Positions 34,251 through 46,613 of a DNA stretch of 64,000 bases are shown here, in pieces. The notes beneath the pieces are model-generated. The model saw nothing but the letters and a program-made list of their open reading frames with translations. It had not been told where the DNA came from and searched no databases. The translations under genes were made by a program, and so were the position numbers. Numbering within the stretch: the stretch's first letter is position 1; each line of letters starts with the position of its first letter. Source of the stretch: Phytophthora quininea (Eukaryota; Oomycota; Peronosporomycetes; Peronosporales; Peronosporaceae); the NCBI GenBank assembly GCA_011947345.1, contig JAAVTG010000476.1, positions 1 to 64,000 on the forward strand, read 5' to 3'.

Positions 34251-34904
34251 ATGCGTCGTGGTTGGGCTCTGTTGCTGACAGTGATGACTTTCGTCGCAGT
34301 TGCCTCTGCGCTTTCAACTGCTACGGAGAGCAAGCCGTTCGAGCCCGTCATCACCGAAAAACGGTCTCTGCGCGTCCAAGCTAAAGCCGCCGACACCGAC
34401 GCCAGCGAAGAAAGAGGAGTCATCAATACAGCTTCGTTGAGACTAACCTTCACACCTTGGTCGAAGAAGACATATCCTTCCACGGTGTTCAACAAGATGG
34501 TGGCTAACAAGGTGGATGTCACGGACGAAACCGTGTTCGCTTGGCTCAAGTACGTGGTCAAATTTCGAGCAGCCAAAGGTGAAAACAACGTCTACGCTTC
34601 CAGTGACGTCGTTTTCAGCACGTTGCAGCAGAAATTTTCCGAAAAACGCATCGCATTGCTTCTCGTGTCAATGACCAAGCAGTCCGAACTCAAGGGCCTC
34701 GCTAAGCAGCTTGAGCCGTCGGTGATAAAATTGTTGCAAGAACGTAAAGTAGATCCGGATTATTTGAAAGCGATTTTGGGCGTGAAGACGGAGGGTAGAA
34801 CAGTTGCGGGGGTTCTGGATGACCCTGCCTACATGTTCTGGATTAAATACCGACGTGGGGATATACTGCTTAGCCCTGCGTTTATAGGCGAGGTTGCTGC
34901 ATAA
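34251..34904 (+). CDS. RXLR-dEER effector with WY-type body (intact)
   Basis: 217 residues. Signal peptide to about residue 22 (MRRGWALLLTVMTFVAVASA), RSLR at 38-41, SEER at 52-55, then a helical body with WY-like signatures (FAWLKYVVKFRAAKGE; IALLLVSMTKQSELKGLAKQ; DPDYLKAILGVKTEGRT; DPAYMFWIKYRRG). Known members of this class are secreted by Phytophthora and act inside plant cells; the target of this one cannot be read from the sequence. It is the only complete RXLR gene here. Four decayed relatives and several detached leaders surround it. Upstream region shared with the minus-strand leader at 33633. Confidence 0.9.
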   Translation: MRRGWALLLTVMTFVAVASALSTATESKPFEPVITEKRSLRVQAKAADTDASEERGVINTASLRLTFTPWSKKTYPSTVFNKMVANKVDVTDETVFAWLKYVVKFRAAKGENNVYASSDVVFSTLQQKFSEKRIALLLVSMTKQSELKGLAKQLEPSVIKLLQERKVDPDYLKAILGVKTEGRTVAGVLDDPAYMFWIKYRRGDILLSPAFIGEVAA

Positions 34905-34957
34905 CGCGCCTCGGGCGAAGTCGCCTTAATCGCAACAATAACAATAACCCTGCGTTC

Positions 34958-36173
34958 AACACTGTTTCCCGGAATGATGCTGCTCGGACCGAGCATCCTC
35001 TACCACTGCAAATTCCGCAATTGCTGCCTGTGTGTGAGGAACCCTGGCCGTATGCATCCTCGAGTTCCTCCCCAGCAATAAATCATCGGATCCGTGGCGG
35101 TGGCTCAAAACTACTTCATCCTTGTCATTGACCCAACTTATCATCATCGTACAGTCCGTTGAACTCGATCCGAAACACGCATCGTTGGGCTTTGTCTTGA
35201 CCTGCACTCGTAGCAGAATGTTTGCTTTAGCAGCGAGATGATCCGCGAGGACGCCAGTTTACAGGTGCTGTTGCTCTGGAGTCTCTTGCAGGTCAGCATA
35301 AGATGGACTGCAGGATGGAAGGAGCAGCAGCCCCCGCGAAAAGTTTTGCCTGCCATGTCAAGAATTTCATAGAGGTCGATGTTAATCGCCGACACGAATT
35401 GTTGTCCTGAACGATGGTCCACCGGAAGGCCAGCTGAGTTAGGACTCCTGACTCAAATCCTTGTGGAAGACCCTGTAGCTCACGGGAATCAAAAGTCACC
35501 ACCGCGTTTGGTGCCACAATACGCACTGGATTCAACGTGGGCAAGGAAGCAGCTTGAGTTGTTCTCGTATTCGGATCCGCTGTGTACAGTTTGAACGCGG
35601 CGCTCTCCAAGTGATCGGAGACCGACACGCCAAGAATGAAACGAACTCCCGGAAATCTTGCCCACTGCTGAGTCTTCCAGTCGAGTTGACCCGGTTCAGT
35701 CCCCCATCCACGCAAATGTCCAACTTCTATGACGAGAGAGTACCAGCACTCAAAGTCTGGGACTCCTTGGGGCCATTCGGCTTAGTTGCTCGCTTTGGTC
35801 CGAAACTGTTGCCAGCTTGACAGTATGGAAGTGTGGGGTAGCCAGGCAGAGTCAATTCCTCATAGGAGGCCAAATGTCTTTCAAAGGCAGGCTATTTTCC
35901 CATGGCATACCAGTTAATCAACGTCTTTCTTCTTCTTCCCACGGCAGTCTCCAGCTTCCGGACGAATTTCTCGTGCTCTTGCGAAACCTTCTCGACAATG
36001 TAAATTCTGCCGTCGACCCATTCCATTTGCTTCCATCTGGACAGTTGGGAAAGTTGACTCTCGCACTCCGAGAACGTCTTCCATTCCTCCTTGCTTGCAG
36101 TCCAAACTGGGATAACACGCTCAAGGCTGCTACGATCTCGTTTCTCATTGGTGATCACAACTGCTATCAACGA
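34958..36173. repeat. Repeat D, copy 1 (~1.2 kb)
   Basis: Direct copy of 60783-61996; the two differ by small gaps (three bases near 35148, one near 35333) and few substitutions. The minus strand has long but stop-interrupted frames with a protein-like look (RWKQMEWVDGRIYIVEKVSQ; ERHLASYEELTLPGYPTLPY; TFDSRELQGLPQGFESGV; ISWVNDKDEVVLSHRHG). These suggest a decayed gene I do not recognise. Copy 1 is cut by the copia LTR at 36174. Confidence 0.7.
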
Positions 36174-38489
36174 TGTTGAGGATTTGCCGCTGATCTGCTG
36201 TAACGGAACGACTGTTGTTTACTCCAATTGATTACGGTAATTTACCTTGGAGATACGGATAGATTACGGACGAAGTTTACGCCAAGTTGCATTTATTCCT
36301 GAAGCTCGTAGCGCCCAGGACGAAGGCATCTTAAACAGACAATTCACTTTTCAGTTTGCCATCGTGCTTACAGCCACTCCATTATATCTGCTCTGTCGCA
36401 GACAGTACAAGGCAACTCGCAAGACAAGAGTGTTGATATCGAAGCTTCCAGAGTTCTAGAACAGTGCTTCTGTAGGTGCTAGGTTAGGAAGGCATGCTCT
36501 GCACGCTTTCACCACAATGGTCACTTTTCATTCTGCACTGCAACGATCAAGAGCCCTTCCATTTGTTAGTGGTTACGAGCCCAAATACGGCAAGTAACCC
36601 CAACGAAATTCTCACTGATGAGAATTATTTTCTTTGGGAATTCAATGCCCGCATGGCATTAGCGAGGAAGGGGCCGCAAGAGCATATTGTCGCCGCCATG
36701 AAGCCAGGAGAAGCAGCGCGCAGGGAGACCGAGGAATGGAAAGTCGCCGATATGAAGGCTTTGGCTGTGGTGGCTAAGATGCTAAGTCTAACGTACCAGT
36801 CGATGATTCGAGAGTCAAGTACGGCGCTGGAGGCCTGGGAGGCGTTGAAGGCAATCTTTGTGAAGCAGTCGCTCCACAACCGCGTTCAATTGAGGAAGCA
36901 GTTGCATGAGTTTACGCTGGGTTCGGGTGAAGATTTGATGGCACACGTCGTACGGTTCGATGATCTGTGCTCGCGACTCGCTGCTGTTGGCGAGAAACTG
37001 TCGAATGACGAAAAGGTTGTTATCCTGCTCGGTAGCTTACCGCAGGAGTACGATACGATGGTTCGTATCATCGAGGCGCAAGAGAACGTAACGCTACTCG
37101 ACACGAAGGAGATGCTACGCCGTGAAGCTGAAGTTATCGAGAAGAGAGACGCCAAGGAACAAGCATTTAAAGCCTCTGTGCATGGACAAGGAAACCGTGG
37201 CCGCGGAAGAGGAAACGGGCGTCGTGGTGGATACAGTCGTGGAGGTGGTCGTGGAGGCAGCGGTCGACGATGGAACGGAAATGGGAGAAGTGACTTCAGC
37301 GGGACTTGCTTTGAGTGCAAGCAACATGGGCACAAGAGAGCTGACTGCCCACGCTTGAAGGAATGTGCTTGTGACGAGTATGTATTCTCCGCTACGAGTA
37401 CAACGACGACTGACAAGTTGGTGTGGATTTTGGATAGCGGTGCTAGTTCGCACATGTCCGGGGATCAAGCGGACTTTGATGATTTTCGAGAGTTAACTGA
37501 GCCGATTGATATCACCGTGGCGAATGGGCAACGTCTGAGAGCAGCTGGGGTTGGATCTGTGAAGATTCTCGTGGAGGATGAAGTGAAAGTCACGCTTACG
37601 GATGCGTTGTTTGTGCCAAGGCTCGATCGTAAGCTCATGTCGATACCTGCGTTAACCGCAAGGGGCGTTGGGGTGCATTTCCAAGCTAACAAGGCGATAC
37701 TTTCGTTCGATGGCCGCACGATTGCAAGAATTCCACGCGTTGGCAAGTTGTTCGCGCTGGAAGTAGGACGTACCCTGGAAGAAGAAGTGAATCAAGCAGT
37801 CGCTTCATACGAGCACTGTGGTGGTGTATGGCATGCACGACTAGGTCATGTGTCTGACAAGAAACTCAAGTTGATAAGTACCGCGTATGATGACTTGAAG
37901 ATCAGTGATGGCGATGGTCCGGGGTTTGTGAAGGGTGTGCGAAGGGTAAAATGTCGACCAGATCGTTCTCGCACAAGTCTGGTAGTGTGATCAAGACGAG
38001 TGCTCCATTTGAGATTGTGCACAGTGACGTCATGGGTCCGTTGAAACCCAAGTCGAAGGGAGGAGCGCAGTACATCGTCACGTTCATCGATGACTTTTCT
38101 CGGTTTGTTCAAGTGTACCTCATCGCGTCAAAGAACCTTGTCTTTCAGCGATTCGTGGGGTTTACAGCATTGGTGAAGACGCAGTACCAGCGGCGTGTTA
38201 AGTGCATTCGTAGTGACAATGGTGGCGAATACTCCAGCAAGCGGTTCAGTGAGTTCTGCAGACAAGAAGGGATCATCCATCAGACGAGTGCTCCGTACTC
38301 ACCGCAACAGAATGGGTTAGCAGAGCGCATGAATCGCACGCTCACCGAGATGGCACGCTCGATGCTATACCACATGCAGGTAGACAAGCAGTGGTGGGGA
38401 GAAGCCTTGATGACGGCTGCACTCGTTGTGAATCGCATCCCGAACACCGCTCGTCCTGGAACTAGCCCGATTGAAGCTCCAACGGGCTA
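36174..38489 (+). mobile_element. Ty1/copia retrotransposon, 3'-truncated
   Basis: The 5' LTR runs about 36174-36570 (TGTTGAGG...TTGTTAGT), followed by a primer-binding-site-like GGTTACGAGCCCAAATAC. That resembles the site of the full-length element at 44364 (GGTTATGAGCCCAAATC). The gag-pol reading ends in the integrase at 38489, where the sequence changes abruptly to a START-like fragment. No 3' LTR, reverse transcriptase or RNase H is present. Confidence 0.8.
36598..38489 (+). pseudogene. Copia Gag-protease-integrase remnant
   Basis: Gag region (DENYFLWEFNARMALARKG; QEYDTMVRIIEAQENVTLL), RGG-rich stretch, zinc knuckle CFECKQHGHKRADC, protease WILDSGASSHMS, integrase HHCC start HARLGHVSDKK, and catalytic-core motifs (VHSDVMGPL; FIDDFSRFV; IRSDNGGEY; YSPQQNGLAERMNRTL). 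One G is missing near 37935, exactly before the CAKGK motif. The first in-frame ATG upstream lies within the LTR, so the true start is uncertain. Confidence 0.85.
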
Positions 38490-38670
38490 ACCGCTGTTTG
38501 GCAGCTCGAAGTCTCCATTTTGACTTGATTCGTCGGTGGGCTGTAATGATAGCACCTTCATTTCTATGACGTGGCGCAGTTCCGCGGAGGTTCGACGCTG
38601 CTGTTTTACGTGTTCAATGAAGATACCAGCATTTCAGAGAAGACGCGTGACGACAATCTGTGTTCACGTC
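38490..38670 (+). pseudogene. START-like gene fragment
   Basis: Starts abruptly at the end of the copia remnant with a sequence for CLAARSLHFDL, then, in another frame, VAQFRGGSTLLFYVFNEDTS and ISEKTRDD. This matches the YLAARS-HFDL and SEKTGD regions of copies C-E. The same CCGCT...GGCGGC start is seen at 33306. Confidence 0.6.
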
Positions 38671-39124
38671 TTAAACCCTTTACCCCCGCTATCCGAGATG
38701 TGCTAGTAGCTACTCCCTTCCTACAGCATCAGCAGGTTAATGCCGGACCACCGGCTATCCCGATGCCACCCGCAGGCACACACAGGAGGACACTTGAGGT
38801 TGTTCAAGGCGCCACGTCGGAGGAAAAGTCTTTTTACAGCTGGTACGCCGTCGCGTAGACCCTTCTGCTTGATTTTCACCTTGCCTTGGGAGTTGAGAGG
38901 GGTCCATTGATTGCAGAGATGCACACGACACTGGGGAAGCCACGGGATTTCGACACACAAAGTCCACCCTCAAGCACGGGGCTCGAGGAGACCTCTGGCA
39001 GCATAGCCTTCGGTGGTCTTCGCCGCCAGATGCACACCTCGTGCATTGCGCTGGAGCTCGGAGCTTGGACTTGGGCTTGAGCGCTAAGAAAATTTTACAC
39101 TACTTTAGCGTTAAAATGAGATTG
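38671..39124. other. Intergenic, nothing recognised
   Basis: A minus-strand stretch (LNSQGKVKIKQKGLRDGVPA) looks coding-like but is not recognised. Confidence 0.35.
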
Positions 39125-39129
39125 ATACA

Positions 39130-39431
39130 ACTTGCGAATGCAAGCCACGCAGAGGAGGAGACGAACTCGAGTAGAGTGTTTGACGGTTAGCAGCAGCAAA
39201 GCGCCTGCCACTCGGCTGTGTATTTGTAGAGTGAGCTCTGGGCTCAGTTAAACTTTTCCCTGTCTAAAGAGATAGTCATACTCTAACCGTCAGTTGTAGT
39301 GGGCAACCTCGTAGGACAATTCCACTACGTGGGAAAACCTCCAGCCTCTCAACGCCTTCACGGGATAAACAACCCACACAAACACAGGCACCGCAGCAAC
39401 TGTGGGGAACAGTACACTCCACTCCGCAACA
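39130..39431 (-). repeat. 3' LTR of copia element
   Basis: 302 bp. In element orientation it begins TGTTGCGGAG directly after the purine tract. One substitution relative to the other LTR (C versus T in CTCGGYTGTG). Confidence 0.92.
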
Positions 39432-39438
39432 GCCCCAC

Positions 39439-42400
39439 CTACTGGTTTCCATTGTTGCTCTTGGTTGCCTCAAATTCCTTCTGCGACATAAGTCCCATTG
39501 CAGCGCGATGCTTCTCAAACTTGACACGCGGTAATGATTTTGTGAACGCGTCTGCAACGTTCTCGTCGCCGGGGACTCTTAACACATCGACCTGCTTCAG
39601 TTCGACACGTTCACGCACAAAGTGATGTCTCACATCAATGTGCTTGGTGCGATTATGGAACTCAGGGTTCTTCGCCAACTTCTTGGCACTCTCATTGTCC
39701 ACAAATACCTCCGTCGGTGCCTTCTGCTCTGCCTTCAATTCTTTAAACATTTGGCGCAGGTGAATCACTTCCTGAACCAGCAGACTAAGCGCCATATATT
39801 CTGCTTCTGTCGTGTGCAGCGCAACCGTTTTCTCGGTTTGGCTGCTCCACGATATTGTGCTTCCACAAAATTTCGTTAGATATCCTGCCACAGATTTTCG
39901 ATCATCAATTCGATTAGCAAAGTCAGCATCTGCATAAGCCGTCAAGTGTCGATCCAGCTTTTGGTCCGCCCACTGACGTCCACCAACACAAATACCCCAG
40001 CTTAACGTTTCTTTCAGATATCGCAAACCTCGTTTAGCTGCCTGCCAATGCAGCAACCCGGGGTTCTCCAAAAACTGACTGCACTCTCGAACCAAATACG
40101 CCAAGTCAGGGCGTGTACCCAACATTAAGTACATCATGCTCCCAACTACAGAGCGATAAGGCTTCGAGCTCATCAAATTCCTCTCATCAGCGCTGGACGC
40201 GCACATGGTCTTCGACCGCTTCAGATCTGCTGTGCTTGGCGTCTTGCAACCATTGCACTGACTCATTCCGAATCGCTCTAAGACGGACTTACCGTACTTG
40301 TGCTGGTTAATAAAGATTGTTCTCTCATCTCTGTTTCTAATAACTTCCCAGCCCAGAATATAGTGAAGTTCTCCAAGATCTTTCATCTCGAAGCGTTCTC
40401 TGAACATCGTCTTCATCTGGTTGATTATCTTCATGTTTGGTGCAAATAAGATTAAGTCGTCCACATAGAGCGGAATGAAAACAAGTTGTCCATCAATAAC
40501 TTTGACAGCCACACACGGCTCACACTTAAGCATGGTAAAACCCTGCTCTTGTAGGAAAGATTTCAGAAGCTCAAACCACACTCGTGGTGCCTGCTTCAAG
40601 CCGTAAAGGCTTTTCAGTAAATGACAAACCCAGTCTTCTTTTCCTTTCACTCGAAAGCCTTCCGGCTGTTCCATAAAGACCTCAACGTCTATCTTTCCAT
40701 TCAAGAACGCCGTGGTGACATCCATTTGATGCACCTCATAATCCCACACAGCAGCAAACGTCAACAACGCTCTCAGCGTTTCCAGTCGTACTACAGGTGA
40801 GTAGACTTCTAGATAATTAATGCCATACACTTGCATGAAGCCTTTGATTACAAGTCTTGCCTTGTATCTGTCAATCTCACCATTTGGGAGGTATTTCACA
40901 CGAAAAACCCATCGGTTCTTCAGCACTTTCATGTGCCGCTTACGTGGCAGTAGCTCCCATGTACCATTCTTCAGCAAGGCTTCATACTCGGCATTCATTG
41001 CACGTTTCCACTGCATGTATTGCTCACTCTGCATGGCTTCTTTGTATGTCTCGGGCTCCGTGACAGCACTTTCCGTCATGCAACAGTAATCCTGCCACCA
41101 TGACTCTGCTCTCTCTTTTGCCATTGCGTGTTGTAGCTCCTCACGAGCCTTCACCCATTCGACAGATGCCGAGCATACTGGCGATGAGATCTCACTCTCA
41201 GTCGCATTTGAATAGCCAATGTAGATGTAGTCACTAAACCACGAGGGCGACTTGCTCGCACGACCACTCCGTGTTACTGGATGGTCCTCTGTGCTCGCAT
41301 CTTCCGGAGCCACATACTCCCGTAGTGACCTGCTGGAGGAGGCTTTTAAACGCTCCTTGCCTCGGTCATCACGAGATTCTGTAGGCATCTCCGTGTCCGT
41401 GGTCTCTATCTCACGAGACATCGGAGTGGAAGTCCCTTCCGTTGGCACTACATCAGACGCTTTTGCAGCATCTTTTGGTCTATCCTCAGCAGCAGGTGCC
41501 TCGCACCGCTCTGGGTTAGCCTCAGCAGCAGGTGCCTCGCACCGCTCTGGTTTATTTCTCTTCTTTTGAGAATCAGAGGTGCCACAACTGGTTCGACCTC
41601 TTTTCGTGGTGCTTACACTGCAACCACTTGACCGAATCTCACATTCAGTCTCTGAGGCGCCACTACTGGCTCGACCTCTTTTGGCAGCGTGGCGACCGCT
41701 TTCGGCCCCACCTGACCGGGCATCACTCTCGGTATCAGCCCCACCTGACCGGTCATCTCGACCAGGGTCATCGGCCCCACCTGTCCGACGATCGCTCTCA
41801 TCTCGCTGGCCTTCGTGCATTTCGTCGAGCATTGGCTCAACGTCATTTGACGTGCCATCGACACCAAAATATTCATTTGTTGTTACTGCACGAAGCTCAG
41901 ACAATTGATTCTCTTGCATGTTGATCCGACCACGTTTATTCTCATAGAAGACGACAGTATGGCTGTAGAACGGCTTGTTGGTCTTACTATCCAACAACCG
42001 ATATCCCCGCTTTTCACGAGAATAACCAACAAAGATTGCTTCGCGAGCTTTAGCATCCATCTTTCTTCTTTCAACTTTATCGACATAAGCCAACACTGCA
42101 CATCCAAACGTTCGTAGTCGCTCATATGCAGGCGTCCTGCGATACCACACTGCGTACGGTACTTCCATTCCTCGAACAGAGTTTGGCACAATATTCACGC
42201 AATATGTCGCTGTGATCGCCGCTTCACCCCAGAGAGCTTGCGATAGATCGAAGTGAACAAGCATACACCTCATCTTTTCCGTGATCGTACGGTTCATCCT
42301 CTCCGCAACGCCGTTTTGCTCAGGAGTGTGTTTGATACTTGTCGTGCACTCCATACCTCGCTTCATTGTACACCGCCGCTGAAGCGCTTCAAACTCCTTT

Positions 42401-44316
42401 GCATTATCAGATCGCAAAGATTTCATTCTTACGTGGAGCTGCGTTTTCACCATTTCGTAGTACTGATCAAACCTTGCAGACACTTCAGATCGGTGCTTGA
42501 GCAAATACAGCGTTACAAACCGGCTTGCATCATCCAAGAACACCGCAAAATATCGCTTGCCACCATAAGTCTCTTCCAGGTATGGACCCCACACATCAGC
42601 ATGGGCCATTTCTCCAACTAACCACTCTCGTGTCTGCAAATGTTGTCGATGAAAGGGACCGCGAGTTATTTTCCCTTTCGCGCACATTTCACACCTGAAT
42701 GAGTCCGAGATGCGCAGATTCACATTTTCTAGTGGCCATTGATCATGACTGAAGAGTGAGTTAAAGGCATTTTTGCCTGGATGCCCCAGTCTGGCATGCC
42801 ACAATTCCATCTTGCTCACTTGAGTAGGTGCAGCTGTCAATGCCATTGACTGAGGTGATTCCAGCTTCAGACAACATAAATTTGCTTCATCCATCTCTGC
42901 AGTCGTTACCCCAGAGTATAAGATCACATCCGCCACCCTAGGTCTGTCAAAATGCACTTTAACACGCTCTCGAAAATTCACATCACTGCGCAATTGTCGA
43001 TTCACGGAGTACAAGTTACACTGAAGTTCTGGTGCGTAACGAACTCCGTGCAACGTCAACTGACATCGACAACCGGAAGTCACCAATTCCTTTCGGATTG
43101 TTCCAACTCCTTCTGCACTCAGGTAATTGTTTCCTCCAACCCGTATCCTAGCGCTAAGGCGTGTAAACTCCACAAAGTCGGTCATTTGATTTGTGATATG
43201 ACTGGTTGCTCCAGAATCGATATACCAACGATCGTGAGTCCGATCTGCTACCGACTTCTTCATCTTCATAGCTTGAAGTACGACGTAAGCTTCATCATCA
43301 CTTTCATTGTTATACAGGCTCTTGTCGCTACTCCTCGCATTTTTCCCACTATTCGATTTGCTTCTCTTCTGCGATGCGCCACTTTGATCGTCACGTGATG
43401 GCGGACGCTTGCCTAAGTGCGGACATTCTCGTACTTGATGATCGTTTTCATGACAATGATAACAACCATTACGATTTTGCCCATTATTGTCTGGCGTATA
43501 TCCACCACCTTGGCTTTGTCCACCACCGCGACCACCAGCACGTGCACGTCCACCCGATCCTCGACCACCAAAGCCACGACCGCGTCCACCTCGGCCTCGA
43601 CCACGACCTCGGCCGCGTCCACGACCACGACCACCCGCGTAAAAGGCTTTGTCTTCATCTTCTCCTTTTGCGTTCTCACTCTTTCGTCCTTGTCGATGGT
43701 CGTACGCCATCTCCAACGCGAGCTCAAGTTGTTCATAGTTGGGTGGATCATCGGCATTTTCTGGCTTGTGACTGGCGAGGAACGTCTGCACTACGTGATC
43801 GTAGTCGCGAGGGAGAGATCCAATCAACAAAGCTGGCCGTACGTACTCATCCACTGGTCTGCCAACTTCTGCTATAGTTTCCATTAGACGACGCATCTCA
43901 CTCAAATGATCCGGCAAGCTTTCATTTTGTTTCAGGCGGAGCCGACTTAACTTGGCTCTTTCCTCTGCATACTTCAAGTAAGTCTTCCCCATAAATCTTT
44001 TCTTCAGTCGATCCATGACGCGGTACGGAGTGGGCTCGTACTTCACACTCTTCATGATTTGATTCGTCATCGCGTCGTAGATGATTTCCTTCGCCCACGA
44101 GGTTTCACTCAACCACTTGTCACGTTTATCTTCATTCTCCTTGCTCTCGTCGGGCTGGGCGATATCCTGCTCACAATACTTCCATAGCTTCTTCCGCTGC
44201 AGCTTCAGCTTCAGCCGCTCGCGCCACACCTCGCAGTCTTTGCCGTCAAACTTCGGAATCGTCGACTTCTTGTCATCGTCGCTCGACTCCTTCGCCTTCT
44301 TCTTTTGCTCAGCCAT
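39439..44316 (-). CDS. Copia Gag-Pol polyprotein (intact, 1625 residues)
   Basis: Single frame from 44316 ([17 protein letters not shown]). Order: UBN2-type Gag (to about residue 230), RG-rich linker, zinc knuckle [14 protein letters not shown] (about 285), protease [11 protein letters not shown] (about 367), integrase HARLGHPGK and CEMCAKGK (about 510-550), and catalytic-core motifs [38 protein letters not shown] variable hydrophilic linker with a duplicated ERCEAPAAE follows. Reverse transcriptase: [19 protein letters not shown] and [11 protein letters not shown] (about 1285). RNase [12 protein letters not shown] and [11 protein letters not shown]. No break was seen, unlike nearly every other gene in the window. 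Confidence 0.95.
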   Translation of the reverse strand: MAEQKKKAKESSDDDKKSTIPKFDGKDCEVWRERLKLKLQRKKLWKYCEQDIAQPDESKENEDKRDKWLSETSWAKEIIYDAMTNQIMKSVKYEPTPYRVMDRLKKRFMGKTYLKYAEERAKLSRLRLKQNESLPDHLSEMRRLMETIAEVGRPVDEYVRPALLIGSLPRDYDHVVQTFLASHKPENADDPPNYEQLELALEMAYDHRQGRKSENAKGEDEDKAFYAGGRGRGRGRGRGRGRGGRGRGFGGRGSGGRARAGGRGGGQSQGGGYTPDNNGQNRNGCYHCHENDHQVRECPHLGKRPPSRDDQSGASQKRSKSNSGKNARSSDKSLYNNESDDEAYVVLQAMKMKKSVADRTHDRWYIDSGATSHITNQMTDFVEFTRLSARIRVGGNNYLSAEGVGTIRKELVTSGCRCQLTLHGVRYAPELQCNLYSVNRQLRSDVNFRERVKVHFDRPRVADVILYSGVTTAEMDEANLCCLKLESPQSMALTAAPTQVSKMELWHARLGHPGKNAFNSLFSHDQWPLENVNLRISDSFRCEMCAKGKITRGPFHRQHLQTREWLVGEMAHADVWGPYLEETYGGKRYFAVFLDDASRFVTLYLLKHRSEVSARFDQYYEMVKTQLHVRMKSLRSDNAKEFEALQRRCTMKRGMECTTSIKHTPEQNGVAERMNRTITEKMRCMLVHFDLSQALWGEAAITATYCVNIVPNSVRGMEVPYAVWYRRTPAYERLRTFGCAVLAYVDKVERRKMDAKAREAIFVGYSREKRGYRLLDSKTNKPFYSHTVVFYENKRGRINMQENQLSELRAVTTNEYFGVDGTSNDVEPMLDEMHEGQRDESDRRTGGADDPGRDDRSGGADTESDARSGGAESGRHAAKRGRASSGASETECEIRSSGCSVSTTKRGRTSCGTSDSQKKRNKPERCEAPAAEANPERCEAPAAEDRPKDAAKASDVVPTEGTSTPMSREIETTDTEMPTESRDDRGKERLKASSSRSLREYVAPEDASTEDHPVTRSGRASKSPSWFSDYIYIGYSNATESEISSPVCSASVEWVKAREELQHAMAKERAESWWQDYCCMTESAVTEPETYKEAMQSEQYMQWKRAMNAEYEALLKNGTWELLPRKRHMKVLKNRWVFRVKYLPNGEIDRYKARLVIKGFMQVYGINYLEVYSPVVRLETLRALLTFAAVWDYEVHQMDVTTAFLNGKIDVEVFMEQPEGFRVKGKEDWVCHLLKSLYGLKQAPRVWFELLKSFLQEQGFTMLKCEPCVAVKVIDGQLVFIPLYVDDLILFAPNMKIINQMKTMFRERFEMKDLGELHYILGWEVIRNRDERTIFINQHKYGKSVLERFGMSQCNGCKTPSTADLKRSKTMCASSADERNLMSSKPYRSVVGSMMYLMLGTRPDLAYLVRECSQFLENPGLLHWQAAKRGLRYLKETLSWGICVGGRQWADQKLDRHLTAYADADFANRIDDRKSVAGYLTKFCGSTISWSSQTEKTVALHTTEAEYMALSLLVQEVIHLRQMFKELKAEQKAPTEVFVDNESAKKLAKNPEFHNRTKHIDVRHHFVRERVELKQVDVLRVPGDENVADAFTKSLPRVKFEKHRAAMGLMSQKEFEATKSNNGNQ

Positions 44317-44364
44317 TTTGTCTAGTTGCGAGTCGACTCCTGTGCGAGATTTGGGCTCATAACC

Positions 44365-44666
44365 ACTTGCGAATGCAAGCCACGCAGAGGAGGAGACGAA
44401 CTCGAGTAGAGTGTTTGACGGTTAGCAGCAGCAAAGCGCCTGCCACTCGGTTGTGTATTTGTAGAGTGAGCTCTGGGCTCAGTTAAACTTTTCCCTGTCT
44501 AAAGAGATAGTCATACTCTAACCGTCAGTTGTAGTGGGCAACCTCGTAGGACAATTCCACTACGTGGGAAAACCTCCAGCCTCTCAACGCCTTCACGGGA
44601 TAAACAACCCACACAAACACAGGCACCGCAGCAACTGTGGGGAACAGTACACTCCACTCCGCAACA
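44365..44666 (-). repeat. 5' LTR of copia element
   Basis: 302 bp partner of 39130-39431, ending in GCAAGT next to the primer-binding-site-like sequence. Confidence 0.92.
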
Positions 44667-44883
44667 ATACACTTCTCTGAAATTCTTCGTGCACTTCGCA
44701 CAAAAATGTTTATATAACAAGTTGTTTACTTTCAATCTTGCAGTGCAACGCACAAGCCGATTAAACACAGTAGTGTTTCCCAGTACGATCGCCGCCACAT
44801 CCTCACCTCTATTGCGCAGGTGAAACAGAACTATCAGCGCTCATCTCAAGCATACACCGTATGCGCTTGAAATTAGGAGGCGT

Positions 44884-45091
44884 AAAAGTTCTTGGAGTTT
44901 GTAGTGATACAAAAAGCTTTAACTGAAATAGAAACTAAATTGTTCGGCAGCCCAGCTGCCTTCACAAACCCTACTAAAAATATCTACAGCGTATCCGTGA
45001 CAGACGTATTACGGGAGGAATTCAAGTATATTGATTTTTGTATGTATGCATGCGATATACCCCTTGACACATTTCAGGGAGCGCGACTTAA
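44884..45091 (+). pseudogene. Unknown protein, part 1, interrupted by Harbinger element
   Basis: Open frame with KALTEIETKLFGSPAAF and CMYACDIPLDTFQGARL, ending at the TAA target site of the Harbinger element. Joined across the element, with one TAA copy, to 48016-48364, it gives one continuous frame. I do not recognise the family; the upstream boundary is not defined (a stop lies at 44883). Confidence 0.55.
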
Positions 45092-45132
45092 GGGGCTGGT
45101 CGCGCTGGCTGGTGCTGGTTCTCGGTCTGGTG
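45092..45132 (+). repeat. Harbinger left terminal inverted repeat
   Basis: Begins GGGGCTGGTCGCGCTGG directly after the target TAA; matches the reverse complement of 47972-48012. Confidence 0.92.
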
Positions 45133-45697
45133 CTCCGAGTGCCCTTGTGTCTAGGGAAGAAACCTCGAGGTTTTGGGTTTGACAATTTCGTTGGCCGCGA
45201 TCCCAAACACCGCGATCGCTCAAGCTGCTGGTGACCACCAACATGCGCGCGCTCAAGCTCCGCCAACCACATGCGCAGGCTGTGCTGCGAAGCTCAAGAA
45301 GCGTCACTTGCCAAGAATCGATCAATCTGCCATGTCCGTCGCCACTGACGCAACGACGGACAGCGCCAAGACGCAAAGTTCCATGACGCCGGCCACGCTC
45401 GCCTCCATGATGGCGTCTACTGCCACTTCGCTGCCAACTCTGGCTCCATCAGCTGTGACCGCCGCCATGCCAAGCGTGTCGCCGCCGTTTATTCTCGCCC
45501 CCAGGTTGTGGCTGCGATTCATGGCGAAGCATCCTCGGCTACTCCCGGCCCAAACGTGGCGGCATTGATGGGATACAATGATATCTGGCAGCGCCCGCCG
45601 ATGGAGAGCCACGTGAATGCTGTAGAGCTGCAGCAGCATGCCGTAAGCTCTGGTAAAACCTAGCGGATGATGGCACGCGTGCTGGGGCTAAAACAGC

Positions 45698-46572
45698 TTG
45701 TGCTGCGAATGGGAAAAACCATTAAAAAGGACGAAGAAAGCTTCAAAAGCCAAAGCAAAGAGCGGTCCTTCTATTGAATGGAGTGATGCAATGGTTCGCG
45801 AGCTGATGACACTGCGCTACGAGACTTATGCTGAACGTTTCGGCAAGGCCAAGAACAACGCGGCAATTGGAGCGTGCTGGGTGGTGCTTACAACTGACCT
45901 CAGCGACAGCGTCAGCATCGCCATTTCTACCGAACAGTGCAAGAACAAGGTGAGTTGCCATTATTTGCTCGTACTAGTACCAGAGGTTCTAACATGCTGT
46001 GCAATAACTGTTTGTAGTTGAAGTGGCTAAAAAGAAGTGGGCCGAGTACAACGCCGACGTACGAGCGACTGGAAACAAGGAGAGTGAAATAGCCGAACCT
46101 CCAGGGCTGGACTTGATGGAGGCGTTCTGGGCTGGGTCAGTTTATAACCTTATGTGATTTCCTTGACAAATTATTATCTAACAAGACGCGTTGGTTATTG
46201 TGTGACAGATCATCTGGTATGAATGGTCAGACGCTTGCAGACAGTGAGATAGATGGCGCGCCGCTGCTGTCGGAAGACGAGTGTGCTAGCGATGAAGAAA
46301 CACGCCGTCAATCCCCACGCAACCAACGCAGTAAAAAGCGAAAAACTATGGGCGACAGCTTCGAGATCGGCATGCAGTCGATTGCCGACGGCTTTCAAGC
46401 CATGGCAGCAGCCATGCAACCAACACCTGCTACAGGAGAGAGCGCAGTGGCTGAGAGGCTTGAGGACCCCTTTAACCTGTTGCTACAGCGTTAAGATGAG
46501 CAGATGGAGCAGATGCGCATTCAAAATCAAAACCTTGCTGCTCTAGTCGCTGCCCTCACGGATAAAAGCTAG
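45698..46572 (+). pseudogene. Harbinger Myb/SANT-like DNA-binding protein
   Basis: Exon 1 contains a SANT-like domain (IEWSDAMVRELMTLRYETY to STEQCKNK). An intron with a strong GTGAGT donor at 45951 ends at TTTGTAG (about 46018). Exon 2 continues EVAKKKWAEYNADVRATG and GLDLMEAFWAG one base out of phase. A further intron near 46140-46208 leads to a Ser/Lys-rich part and a C-terminal coiled coil (EQMEQMRIQNQNLAALV), with an in-frame TAA at about 46492 in between. The start codon is uncertain. In Harbinger elements this protein partners the transposase. Confidence 0.6.
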
Positions 46573-46613
46573 AATACCAACAGTACGCGCCAAAATCAAA
46601 CGGCGATTCGAGG

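Larger units (their letters stand above)
39130..44666 (-). mobile_element. Full-length Ty1/copia retrotransposon
   Basis: 5.5 kb element on the minus strand with two 302-bp LTRs (39130-39431 and 44365-44666) that differ at one position by eye. It is flanked by the 5-bp duplication ATACA at 39125-39129 and 44667-44671. It has a primer-binding-site-like GGTTATGAGCCCAAATC just inside the 5' LTR (from 44364) and a purine tract (AGGTGGGGC) between the stop codon and the 3' LTR. With its single open frame it looks complete and recently inserted. Confidence 0.95.

Noticed and set aside
37190..37300. Repetitive GGA/CGT-rich tract, and the similar one at 43500-43640
   Set aside because: These encode the RG-rich linkers before the copia zinc knuckles, not a repeat array or CRISPR.
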